Origin: Levilactobacillus spicheri DSM 15429
GTDB taxonomy: Bacteria > Bacillota > Bacilli > Lactobacillales > Lactobacillaceae
DNA length: 64,000 nt
Assembly: GCF_001435095.1 (NCBI RefSeq)
Contig: NZ_AZFC01000005.1
Location: forward strand, 1-64,000
Reading direction: 5' to 3'
The notes beneath the pieces are model-generated. The model did no database searches. It had not been told where the DNA came from and saw only the letters and a program-made list of their open reading frames with translations. The position numbers were made by a program, and so were the translations under genes. Each line of letters starts with the position of its first letter. The first letter of the stretch is position 1. Positions 7,370 to 18,104 of this stretch are shown in pieces.

Positions 7370-9634
7370 TTAACTGTTGCGGTGTTTCCGCCGGCCCGCT
7401 AGACCTAGCGTGGTCAGCAGGAGCAGAACCCCCGCCGCCAACGGATTCACGCTGGCCGCGCGCTCACCGGTCTGCGGCAACGTCGTGGCGGTCATTCCCG
7501 CCGACTGCTGCGTTGCCTGTGCGGAGGTCGGCGCGGAGTTTGCCCCCGCGGAAGCGGCCAGCTGCGTCACCCGACCCGCGGCCCGTGCCGTGATGGTCGT
7601 GGCGGTAGCGGCGGCGCCACCCCGTTGCGTTTGACTGGCCGTCACCTGGTTGACCGTCTTGGCCGGTTGCGGTGCGTTGCCGGGCTGCTGAGCCGTTGGC
7701 CGATTGGCATCCGCCGCGCTCCCACCGGTCGTGGGGTGGCTTGGCGTGGTCGTGCCGCCGTTATTGCCCGGATTGGTGGGCGTCGTCGTTGCCCCACCGT
7801 TATTGTCTGGGTCAGTGGGCGTTACGGTCGACCCACCATTGTCGCCTGGGTCAGTGGGGGTCGTGGTCGAGCCGCCATTGTCCCCCGGGTCGGTCGGTGT
7901 CGTGGTCGACCCACCGCCCTGATTGCCACCGTCGGCCGCCGGGTCCACGTGAACCTTGGCCGTGACCGTCACAATGTACGGTTCGCCTTTGCCATAGTAG
8001 TCGGCAGCGACCTGGTAACTGTACGTCACCGTCAGGTCCCCCGACCGGACGGCCTTGCCCGCCTGCATGATGCCGTCCGGGTCCTGCACCTGGACACCGA
8101 CCTGGTCCGCCGTAAGCGGCGCGTCGGCATCGTCCAGCCCCGCGACAAAGTTGTCCAGGTCCGTCCATTGGTCGCCGACCTTCAGGGTGCTGTCCTTTGC
8201 CGTCAGGACCTTCCGTAAGGTGATGTAGACGTGCGGCGCATAGGTGCCCGTGGCCGCACTGCCGTCACCGCCCACGATGGCCGGGCCCGAATCGCTGCCG
8301 CCCTGTTGGTCCGCCTTGTTCTGATACAGGTACGTGCTTTGCGGCGTACCGTCCGCGTTCAACAGGACCGAGTAGCCGTGATCCTTCACCAGATCAGCGA
8401 TTCCCGTGGCGGCCAGGTCGACGGAGACGTAGCCCCCGGTGTAGAAATGGTCGGCCGAGGGACTGCCCGGATTATAGAGGTTGTTATAGCTGACGTCGCC
8501 GGGTTTGACCTCGGGAATCAGGGCTTGAATATCGTTGGGGACGGATTCGTAGAGCTCGTTCAGCTTAACGGCCGTTACCGCGCGGTACTGTCCGGCCACG
8601 TCGGGCAGCTGCTCGGCGAAGCGGAAGGCCAGGTCGCCGCCGTTGGTGTTATTCATGATGTTCATGGCCCCCACCTTTTCGACCCCACTGATCGTGTAAA
8701 GGTCCTTCTTCAGGGCGGTTAGGGGCACGTTGATGGTGACGCTCTGGTTCGCACCGAGGGTCCCATCCAGGCGGATCTGCTTCAGATCGGCCAACTGGAA
8801 GTCCGGGTAGGCCTTCAAAAGGTCGGCGTAACTCTTGTAGTTACCATTTTCGACCGCAAAGGACATCTGCAAGCCCGCCGGCAAACTGCTGACCAGCTCA
8901 TTGATATTGAAACTGTCGGCCACCACGACCTGACTGGTGGCGCTGGCCGCTTCGTAATACTTCGGCAGCAACAGCAACGTGGAGTAAATCGTTTGGTCGT
9001 TATCCGTTAAATTTTTCATGGTATAAACGGCCGTGATATCGGTTGCGTTGGCGTTCACGATGACGCCGGCATTGTTAGTGTCGGTCGATTGTGAAATCGT
9101 CGTCCCCTGATCATTCGTGGCCTTGATTTGGGCCGTCAGATCAACGTTGGTATCCACCACCTTATCCGTCGCCCCCGGGTCCTTGTCGACGGCGGGCGCC
9201 GGACTCGTGGTTTGCGCCTGCGCTGCGGGTTCGGCCGCGGGTGTCGGGTCAGCTTCCGCTTCCGGTTGCGGGGTCGATTGTCCGGCCGTTTCGGTTTCTT
9301 GGGGATTGGTTTCAGGCGTGTTCGCATCCGTCGTTTCGGGTGATTCGTCGTCCGCGTTCCCCGTCTCCTGGGTTGGTGCGTCCGCTGCTGCAGGCGCCGT
9401 CTGTGCGACCGGTAAGGTCACCGTTTGACTGGTGGTATCCACCGGTTGGTCGCTGACCGTTCCCTGCGCGGCATCGGTCGAACCATCGGCCGCCGTGTCA
9501 GCGTTTGCCTGGGCGGGGCCCATCAACCCGATTCCCAATGCCGTGACGCCGAGCGTGGCGTATAGCCACCGTTTCCCGGCCTTATAGCTTTTATAATGGA
9601 CACTGGTCGTCATCTGTGCTGCCTTTTGCTTCAT
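7370..9634 (-). CDS. LPXTG wall-anchored surface protein 1 (KxYKxGKxW signal)
   Basis: 754 residues. The N-terminus holds the KSYKAGKRW signal-peptide motif, then a hydrophobic core ending in AQANA. An acidic, Thr/Gln/Pro-rich stalk (about 45-150) leads to a folded region of about 400 residues. Next comes an Ig-like segment (LTAKDSTLKVGDQWTDLDNF, VTYSYQV) shared with the paralogues at 37.7-43.3 kb. A Thr/Pro/Asp/Gly repeat stretch (units like TTTPTDPGDNGGS) reaches the sorting signal LPQTG, a hydrophobic segment and RRKHRNS. Sortase A should link it to peptidoglycan. GGAGGG precedes the ATG at 9634. The ligand is unknown; adhesion is a family-based guess. Confidence 0.85.
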   Translation of the reverse strand: MKQKAAQMTTSVHYKSYKAGKRWLYATLGVTALGIGLMGPAQANADTAADGSTDAAQGTVSDQPVDTTSQTVTLPVAQTAPAAADAPTQETGNADDESPETTDANTPETNPQETETAGQSTPQPEAEADPTPAAEPAAQAQTTSPAPAVDKDPGATDKVVDTNVDLTAQIKATNDQGTTISQSTDTNNAGVIVNANATDITAVYTMKNLTDNDQTIYSTLLLLPKYYEAASATSQVVVADSFNINELVSSLPAGLQMSFAVENGNYKSYADLLKAYPDFQLADLKQIRLDGTLGANQSVTINVPLTALKKDLYTISGVEKVGAMNIMNNTNGGDLAFRFAEQLPDVAGQYRAVTAVKLNELYESVPNDIQALIPEVKPGDVSYNNLYNPGSPSADHFYTGGYVSVDLAATGIADLVKDHGYSVLLNADGTPQSTYLYQNKADQQGGSDSGPAIVGGDGSAATGTYAPHVYITLRKVLTAKDSTLKVGDQWTDLDNFVAGLDDADAPLTADQVGVQVQDPDGIMQAGKAVRSGDLTVTYSYQVAADYYGKGEPYIVTVTAKVHVDPAADGGNQGGGSTTTPTDPGDNGGSTTTPTDPGDNGGSTVTPTDPDNNGGATTTPTNPGNNGGTTTPSHPTTGGSAADANRPTAQQPGNAPQPAKTVNQVTASQTQRGGAAATATTITARAAGRVTQLAASAGANSAPTSAQATQQSAGMTATTLPQTGERAASVNPLAAGVLLLLTTLGLAGRRKHRNS
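7747..7922 (-). repeat. In-gene tandem repeat encoding a Thr/Pro/Asp/Gly stalk
   Basis: About four imperfect 39-bp units encode DNGGSTTTPTDPG-like 13-residue blocks in front of the sorting signal of LPXTG protein 1. Such repeats commonly vary in number between strains. Confidence 0.7.
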
Positions 9635-9692
9635 GTTACTCCCTCCAAACTGGCCAACGATTCACAGCTCCGTGATCTGAAACCCCTTACAA

Positions 9693-9706
9693 GTGATTTT
9701 AATCAC
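9693..9706. promoter_or_regulatory. Inverted repeat upstream of LPXTG gene 1
   Basis: GTGATT-TT-AATCAC, 6-bp arms around a 2-bp centre, about 60 bp before the start codon. It could be an operator; no regulator is identified. The -35/-10 of the gene is not clear. Confidence 0.35.
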
Positions 9707-9870
9707 AAATGACTGCCCGCAAAATATCGCCGGCTCCTCATACCACATCCCGATTAGTTCTCACACTTTTGGCAATGTGGATAAATGCTTTCTAGTTATA
9801 ATTGTAATTGTTTTTATTGAAATATCAACCCCCAAAAACGTCTATTCAAAAAACCTTCTACACAACAATA

Positions 9871-9915
9871 AAAAGGCACCTGCTCCATCCCGGTAAAACG
9901 GGTAGAACGGGTGCC
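9871..9915 (-). terminator. Terminator of the metallophosphoesterase gene
   Basis: Stem GGCACC against GGTGCC with an inner CCGT/ACGG pairing; TTTTT follows on the minus strand. It lies 18 bp past the stop. Confidence 0.8.
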
Positions 9916-9932
9916 ATCATCAAGTTTATGCT

Positions 9933-10784
9933 TCAATCATGGTCAGCGGCCGAATACCGGGCCACGATGGCCTGCAGGCGGTCTTGGTACCCCAGGCGCT
10001 GCGTTTCGTGGGCTAACCGATCCAGGTCATGGGTGTGGACCGCCCCCGTGCGTAACTGCTCGGCGTACAGGTCGACATACGGCAGGTGTTGCCGCTGGGC
10101 CAACGCCAATTCCGCTTCGCCGTCGTACGCCACCTTGCGAAAGGTCACGTCGGGCATGGCGCGTCCGTGGGTCGTCACGATAGCGTACTGGGCGCGTAAG
10201 TCGTGCGCAAATCGCGACCAATGCGGGAACGGCATCCCCACCGTTCCGGGGTTCAAAATGAACTGTCCTTGGGTACTCTGGCGAAATAGCTGGTGGTGTA
10301 CGTGGCCGTACACGGCAACGTCGACATCGGGCGCGACCAGGCCATCGAAGGCCGCCTGGTCCCCGGTCGGGCTGAGCGTGTGGCCGGAGTCCTTGGTGGG
10401 CAGATTGTGGCTCAGCTGGAACCGGAGGCCCTCAATCGTTCGGGTCACGGTCAAGGGCAGATGCCGTAGCCGGGCGACCTCGTCAGCCGACAGGTGTTGC
10501 CGCACATAATCGTCGATCAGTGATTCGTATACGTCGCTGGGATCCGTTTGGTCGATCTGGCCGTCCAGGGTCTCTAGCAAACCGTGTTCCCAGTTGCCCC
10601 GCACGTAGGCCGTGATGGGCAGCGCGTCGAGTAACGCCAGCAGGTCGTGCGCGCCCGGCCCCGGCACGAAGAGATCCCCCAGAAACCAAAAATCCGTACA
10701 CCCGGCCTGATGGGCGTCGTTGATCACCGCCTGTAGGGCGTGGACGTTACCGTGAACGTCCGATAGAATCGCAATTTTTCGCAT
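9933..10784 (-). CDS. Calcineurin-like metallophosphoesterase (YfcE/MJ0936-like)
   Basis: 283 residues of the bacterial metallophosphoesterase fold. Metal-binding motifs appear in order: LSDVHGN (D and H near residues 8-10), GDLFVPGP, GNWEH, SHNLP and YGHVHHQ. The product should be a cytoplasmic, divalent-metal-dependent phosphodiesterase or phosphatase; the substrate cannot be assigned. It is monocistronic, with a minus-strand TATAAT 30 bp upstream and a terminator downstream. Confidence 0.9.
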   Translation of the reverse strand: MRKIAILSDVHGNVHALQAVINDAHQAGCTDFWFLGDLFVPGPGAHDLLALLDALPITAYVRGNWEHGLLETLDGQIDQTDPSDVYESLIDDYVRQHLSADEVARLRHLPLTVTRTIEGLRFQLSHNLPTKDSGHTLSPTGDQAAFDGLVAPDVDVAVYGHVHHQLFRQSTQGQFILNPGTVGMPFPHWSRFAHDLRAQYAIVTTHGRAMPDVTFRKVAYDGEAELALAQRQHLPYVDLYAEQLRTGAVHTHDLDRLAHETQRLGYQDRLQAIVARYSAADHD

Positions 10785-10813
10785 GTTGCCACCTCGTTTA
10801 AGTCAATGGGACC

Positions 10814-10819
10814 ATTATA
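10814..10819 (-). promoter_or_regulatory. -10 element of the metallophosphoesterase gene
   Basis: TATAAT on the minus strand (GGTATAATGG), 30 bp before the ATG. The -35 is weak. Confidence 0.5.
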
Positions 10820-10940
10820 CCACGGCTAATTCGCCCCCCTCTGGCAGAAAGGCGGCTGCTCTCCTTTAACCCCCGGCGCGGCTAAGACGGTTCAGCCCTA
10901 ACGCTTGTCGCATGCACCAAAATGGTCCCCAAAACTAAGT

Positions 10941-11021
10941 TAGGTCCCAAGCCCGTTTGCTCATGACTTGGGGCCTAGTTGGCTATACTGGAGATGGATA
11001 AGTTAATTCTAAGGGAATTAA
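10941..11021 (+). promoter_or_regulatory. Promoter and palindromes ahead of the 11.05-kb pseudogene
   Basis: TATACT (10984-10989) is a good -10 for the plus strand. A near-perfect hairpin (TAGG-CCCAAG against CTTGGG-CCTA, 10941-10977) lies just upstream. An inverted repeat TTAATTC-GAATTAA (11003-11021) lies just downstream, where a repressor operator would sit. The following gene has an internal stop, so this may be a relic of its regulation. Confidence 0.45.
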
Positions 11022-11049
11022 TCACACAAAACCGAAGGGAAGCCTGACC

Positions 11050-11379
11050 ATGGAGGAACAACTAAAAGCCCATGCATTTTGGATTGACCCCTCTCTTGTC
11101 GAACACGCCACAGGAGAAGCGGTCCACCTGGCACCTTAATACTTGGAATCGAAAAAATACGAGACCTACTTTGCGGCACTCCGAGACCGGCACTACACGC
11201 TCGCCCCACAAGCAGATGGTGGTCTGAAAGCGTTAGCGCCGTTATGTGATAGCCATTCACAGGTCTCGACAATTACACTAACGCCCGTTGATGAGAATCA
11301 ACCGCAAACACCGGCACAACAATTAGCCTACGAACAACGGGATGAGATTGTTCGTAGGCTAACTGTCTCGGCCGATTAA
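11050..11379 (+). pseudogene. Hypothetical protein interrupted by an in-frame TAA
   Basis: An ATG at 11050, preceded by a purine-rich AAGGGAAG, opens a frame of 29 codons that stops at TAA 11137-11139. The same frame then continues without interruption for 79 more codons to TAA 11377-11379, followed at once by a terminator. The conceptual product is about 109 residues; the peptide after the stop begins YLESKKYETYFAALRDRHY. The single stop, the common frame, the shared promoter and the terminator make one gene with a nonsense mutation the simplest reading. I do not recognise the family. It heads the lower-GC CRISPR block. Confidence 0.55.
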
Positions 11380-11394
11380 CTCTAAAGAATCAAA

Positions 11395-11430
11395 AACCAC
11401 TGGTCTGCAGACTGGTGGTTTTAATTTTTA
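11395..11430 (+). terminator. Terminator after the 11.05-kb pseudogene
   Basis: AACCAC...GTGGTT stem with a partly paired GTCTGCAGAC centre, followed by TTTTAATTTTT. Confidence 0.8.
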
Positions 11431-11495
11431 GGTGACAAAATTCCCCGAAATTTCGTTAGTAAGAGTATAACCCTAAAATTTTCGGAGGATGTTTT

Positions 11496-12410
11496 ATGCT
11501 GATCAAGACGCAATACGTGGCCCTACGCCTAACCCTCATTCGAAAGCACCGACTCAACCCAACCCTAGCGGTCATTTATAGTGCCCTCATCGACCGGATG
11601 CTTTCCAGTCGCCGACAGGGCCGCCGTTTTTTTAACGCATCTCGGCAGGCCTATTTCGTCAACTATGCCCAGCCCGAGATGGCAGCTAACTATTTCATTA
11701 GCCCGCGGACCGTCCAACGCGCTTACGATCAACTAGAAGAGATGGGACTTTTGCTAAAAAAGCACCGGCGAAACGCTAGCGATTGCTTGTTTTTACCCGA
11801 AATGGAAGGCTGGCTTTACGACTACCACGACAAATTGGCGCGACCAGCCTGGTCATTTTGGCCAACTAATCACTTGACCTTAAACCAATCTTTTAAAAGC
11901 ACAGTTAAAACACTTAATACGCGCCCAGCGATTAGCGTTTCCGCACAATCATCCTCAGCTGGCGCTAACCAAGCGGCATTAAGTTCGTCTCAGATAGCCC
12001 CATCCGTCGGCCAGCCGTCTGAAAAATTACTCACCCACTTGGAATTTACCAATCTAACCCAATCGCTCACCACTGTGGGCGGAATCCCCACGACAACAGC
12101 TCAGCTAATGGCAGCTTTAGCCGATCATGACCACGCACGACTCTATGAGATGGCGCGCGTGATTTACCAAGCCAAAGCGGCGGTCTGTCGCATGGCCGAG
12201 GCTCAGCTGGGCCTTTCTGGTCGCTTGGCCACGCGGCTAGAACATAATTCGGTCCTAATCGAAAATCTACACACAGCCATTGCTCGCATCATCCCTGCGG
12301 CCTACCGCAAGAACCGCCAATCCTGGCAGGGCTACGCCTATGTGGCTTTCCGGCAGTTCTTTGAAGAGACGGCTAATGAGTGGCTAAGGGGTGAGATGGA
12401 AGCAGGTTGA
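11496..12410 (+). CDS. RepA_N-like DNA-binding / replication initiator-like protein
   Basis: 304 residues. The first 110 resemble the winged-helix N-terminal domain of RepA_N plasmid initiators: LNPTLAVIYSALIDRML, then YISPRTVQRAYDQLEEMGLL-type helix-turn-helix text (FISPRTVQRAYDQLEEMGLL at about 67-86). A Ser/Ala-rich linker (about 135-175) and a helical C-terminal domain follow. GGAGG lies upstream of the ATG. The stop codon touches the last, degenerate repeat of CRISPR array 1. No iterons, partition or mobilisation genes adjoin, so active replication is unlikely; it may be a relic of plasmid integration or a repurposed regulator. Assignment rests on pattern only. Confidence 0.55.
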   Translation: MLIKTQYVALRLTLIRKHRLNPTLAVIYSALIDRMLSSRRQGRRFFNASRQAYFVNYAQPEMAANYFISPRTVQRAYDQLEEMGLLLKKHRRNASDCLFLPEMEGWLYDYHDKLARPAWSFWPTNHLTLNQSFKSTVKTLNTRPAISVSAQSSSAGANQAALSSSQIAPSVGQPSEKLLTHLEFTNLTQSLTTVGGIPTTTAQLMAALADHDHARLYEMARVIYQAKAAVCRMAEAQLGLSGRLATRLEHNSVLIENLHTAIARIIPAAYRKNRQSWQGYAYVAFRQFFEETANEWLRGEMEAG

Positions 12411-13169
12411 AATTAACCCTCACATGCGTGGGGAATACTCTTATGATGGCAATCGGTCTTTGGATGCCGAAGAATCACCCCCATACGTGTGGGGAATACA
12501 ACTTTTTAATATCGACGCTGACCGGCCCGTCAGGATCACCCCCACACGTGTGGGGAATACTGATTACACTAAGCACCTCGTCGGCCACACCTAGGATCAC
12601 CCCCACACGTGTGGGGAATACGTTATCGTGATCTATCCGATGCCAAAAGTGGTAGGATCACCCCCACACGTGTGGGGAATACCCCTTCCAAAGCCCGCCG
12701 CTCTGCGGTATGCTGGGATCACCCCCACACGTGTGGGGAATACTGCCCCTTATCAGTATGGCCGAAGATAAATACAGGATCACCCCCACACGTGTGGGGA
12801 ATACCTTGATCGAGAATATAAAAATGATTATAAAACGGGATCACCCCCACACGTGTGGGGAATACCGCCTGGTCGGTGTAAGGGCGGTGAAGTAATGGGG
12901 ATCACCCCCACACGTGTGGGGAATACACCGGGAAGAACTTCCCGCAACACGAAAACTTGGGATCACCCCCACACGTGTGGGGAATACTGCATCCCCCTGG
13001 GTAGCAGAAAAGCCAACGGAGGATCACCCCCACACGTGTGGGGAATACGCAGATTGACTTTCATCGTGTGCCGGGGCGTAGGATCACCCCCACACGTGTG
13101 GGGAATACTCCTTGGCTCTCACGACGTAACTTTCGCCGGCGGGATCACCCCCACACGTGTGGGGAATAC
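12411..13169 (-). CRISPR. Type I-E CRISPR array 1 (13 repeats, 12 spacers)
   Basis: 28-bp repeats with a 16-bp palindromic core CCCCACACGTGTGGGG. On the minus strand each repeat begins GTATTCCCC and ends GGGGGTGATCC, the usual I-E form. Repeats start at 12411, 12472, 12533, 12594, 12655, 12716, 12777, 12838, 12899, 12960, 13021, 13081 and 13142. Spacers are 33 bp, except the one at 13049-13080 (32 bp). The copy at 12411 is strongly degenerate and 12472 has two changes, which marks the low-coordinate side as the trailer. New spacers should enter at 13169, beside cas2-dnaQ. No spacer is shared with array 2. Confidence 0.98.
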
Positions 13170-13198
13170 ACTAAAGGATCCCTGTCATACCGGCATTC

Positions 13199-15710
<2,512 letters not shown>

Positions 15711-15727
15711 TCTGTCATCCTTCCTCT

Positions 15728-16435
15728 CTACAAAACGCTGAAGGGATCATGTTCGGTATCAGCTTGCTGAGAAGCCGTCGGCCGTAGTGTGATGGTTTCC
15801 GTTGCGACGGCGCGATACCCGTAACGCCGATCTCGCTGATCAAAGGACACCACCCGGTCGCGCGCCAGCCCACTATGCTGGTGGGGCAATAAGTCGGCAT
15901 CCGCAATAATCTCAACGCGGACACTCTCGGCATGGCGCCAGTATCGCCGTTGATACCAATCCGCTGCGCGCCACGACAACTGTTCTAAGACCTCCACCGG
16001 CGATTGCGCCGCATACGTCTCCATTTGTAAAACCCCCGCCGGCGCATTGGACCGCCGGCCGAGATACAGTTGAAACTGCGGATGGCGCAAGGCCCTCTGA
16101 ATCGCCGTTATCAGTTGCTCATCGTCGCTACCTAACGCAACGACGAATACCGCATCCTGAAGATACTCTCGGTGGGTGATCTTCCGTGTTCCGGGCTTCC
16201 ATTCGACCGTTTGGTAATCCGTCAACGTGCGACCCGGCTGGTCGAGCCGTACCGCGAAATTGAGGCCGTTAAGGGCAACGATTCGTGGATCCGTTCGCTG
16301 ATAGCCCAGAGCTGCCGCCACCATCCCGATGATGGCACTTTTGGTCGGGGCCGGGTCGGTCGTCCGCCAATCAAACGTGGCCTCGTTACCGTATGCCTGT
16401 AACGGCGCCGTTAGTCTAATCGTTAATGTTTTCAT
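15728..16435 (-). CDS. cas5e: Cas5e (CasD) Cascade subunit
   Basis: 235 residues starting MKTLTIRLTAPLQAYG, the standard Cas5e N-terminus, followed by PTKSAIIGMVAAALGY. It caps the 5' handle of the crRNA in Cascade. Its start overlaps the end of cas7e by 20 bp, indicating coupled translation. No truncation or odd feature was seen. Confidence 0.95.
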   Translation of the reverse strand: MKTLTIRLTAPLQAYGNEATFDWRTTDPAPTKSAIIGMVAAALGYQRTDPRIVALNGLNFAVRLDQPGRTLTDYQTVEWKPGTRKITHREYLQDAVFVVALGSDDEQLITAIQRALRHPQFQLYLGRRSNAPAGVLQMETYAAQSPVEVLEQLSWRAADWYQRRYWRHAESVRVEIIADADLLPHQHSGLARDRVVSFDQRDRRYGYRAVATETITLRPTASQQADTEHDPFSVL

Positions 16436-17486
16436 GCTGGACCGCCTTCGCTAACCCATCCGTGACCTGCTGCAATAGCGCCGTCAAATTATCAACCTGA
16501 TTCTCGACCTTGGAGGCTTCTCGACTCAAAACGACCGACAGTAACGGTTGATCAACGAACGCCAGGGTTGACTGGTACTCCGCCTCTAACCGTTGAATCG
16601 ATTCCGGTAAGTATCCTTGACGTGAGGAGACGGGTTGTTCAAAAGCCGAGACCAGGTTAACCGGCGTATCCGACCGCAATGTCACCATCACGTAGCTTGG
16701 TAACGTCTTGTTTGCGAACGTGTTTTGCTTCCCGGTAGGCATCGAGAGCAAGAAGTCCTTGATAAAGGTCACCGCTCCCTGAACGGCATCGGTCTCTCCC
16801 AGATTATTCCTTAATTCAGTCATGTTGACGTTCGCATAGCGATAAAGGGTCGCCGAACTAAAGTCAATGGTCCCCAGCATCGCGGCCCCCGTGGTATCAT
16901 CGCCTTGCAGATCGTCTAGCGCCGTGTAGTAATCGTATTCTGGCACGATTTCGTGCGTTGAAATCGCGTGAGCCACTTGAGCGGCCCCGTCGACGTTCAA
17001 CTCGGGATTATCGGCTACCATTCGACCAAACAGGGCCAAGTCCAGGGACTGGTCCCCTTTTAACACCTTCTTGATTTCCTTTTTATCGAAGTCGTCGTGG
17101 TCGAGAAGGTACTGTGCCAATTTATCAATTTGACCCGGACTCACGAACAGTAAAGCGCCCGTCTCCCGGTCTTTTAGCTTAATGCTTGCGGCCTTAAAGG
17201 CAGCGTCCACCTTAGCGATCACCGCGTCTTGGTCAAGCGAGGAATCCAATGTCGTGAGCTTATCCGCTAAGAGCTGGGCCGCTTGCTTGGTTCGAGTGCC
17301 GATGTTAACCGCATCCTGGGCAAACGCTTGGCGCACTGCTCGCTTCCAACTTTGAGAGGAAACTCGTGACCGGGTCACGCCACCATACAATGCCGTCTTA
17401 GGCGCACCGGTGTCATCCCGGTTAACGTTCGACGGCGGAAGTGTTTGTAAGACGTTCAGATCGATATATAAATTAGTTTGAGTCAT
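16416..17486 (-). CDS. cas7e: Cas7e (CasC/Cse4) backbone subunit
   Basis: 356 residues of the Cse4/CasC family (DLNVLQTLPPSNVNRDDTGAPKTALYGGVTRSRVSSQ near the N-terminus, quoted in part: NVNRDDTGAPK). Six copies form the crRNA-binding backbone of Cascade. The ATG overlaps the cse2 stop by 4 bp. Full length. Confidence 0.96.
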   Translation of the reverse strand: MTQTNLYIDLNVLQTLPPSNVNRDDTGAPKTALYGGVTRSRVSSQSWKRAVRQAFAQDAVNIGTRTKQAAQLLADKLTTLDSSLDQDAVIAKVDAAFKAASIKLKDRETGALLFVSPGQIDKLAQYLLDHDDFDKKEIKKVLKGDQSLDLALFGRMVADNPELNVDGAAQVAHAISTHEIVPEYDYYTALDDLQGDDTTGAAMLGTIDFSSATLYRYANVNMTELRNNLGETDAVQGAVTFIKDFLLSMPTGKQNTFANKTLPSYVMVTLRSDTPVNLVSAFEQPVSSRQGYLPESIQRLEAEYQSTLAFVDQPLLSVVLSREASKVENQVDNLTALLQQVTDGLAKAVQHENIND

Positions 17487-18094
17487 GCGTGAGTCTTCCC
17501 TTCTGTTTGTGTGTTGCTACTTTCTTGCCAAAAATACTGCTCACCCCAGCGTAACCGAATCTGATTCGCCCACTGATAGTTTTGCTGCAGGCCGTACACG
17601 TCCTGAGCCAACTGGGCGTAATCGACCTGCGGTGCCCGTTTGCTGGCTTTTAGAATCTTCACCAGATGCGATAATTCGTTGAGGATACTTGCAACGTTGC
17701 CCGTTGACAGTACCGAGCGGACCCGTCGATCAAGGGCTTGCTGGTTATCCGCATTTCGGAATTCAGCAAGTGCCTTAAATAATTCGGTTCCCTTTGTCGC
17801 ATCATCTTGCTGATGTATCGCGGGCGCGTAAGCACAGACGCTTTGTCCTTGCTGGTGAATGGCAAATAATCGAACGGCAGCGTACACCGCCGTCTCTGCC
17901 GCTGTTGGTTGACCCTGATGACTTAACATCTGCGGCGTCAAACTGGCCAACATCACCGGCCAAACCGCCTGCGCCCGGGGACTCGTAAACGATGTGGTAC
18001 TCCGTGCACTGGCCAGGGCCGCCGTATTGGGATGTCCATCTTGGTAAAGCGCTCTCAATGCGTGCGCCGTGACCTGTCTAATTTCCTGATTCAT
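17483..18094 (-). CDS. cse2: Cse2 (CasB, Cas11e) small subunit
   Basis: 203 residues from the ATG at 18094, which lies 10 bp after the cas8e stop and reads MNQEIRQVTAHALRALY; the frame is open further upstream inside cas8e but those starts look unlikely. The helical Cse2 family is recognised from position and from PRAQAVWPVMLASLTPQ and YGLQQNYQWANQIRLRWG. Two copies form the belly of Cascade and stabilise target-strand binding. Confidence 0.9.
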   Translation of the reverse strand: MNQEIRQVTAHALRALYQDGHPNTAALASARSTTSFTSPRAQAVWPVMLASLTPQMLSHQGQPTAAETAVYAAVRLFAIHQQGQSVCAYAPAIHQQDDATKGTELFKALAEFRNADNQQALDRRVRSVLSTGNVASILNELSHLVKILKASKRAPQVDYAQLAQDVYGLQQNYQWANQIRLRWGEQYFWQESSNTQTEGKTHA

Positions 18095-18104
18095 GACCTG
18101 TGGT

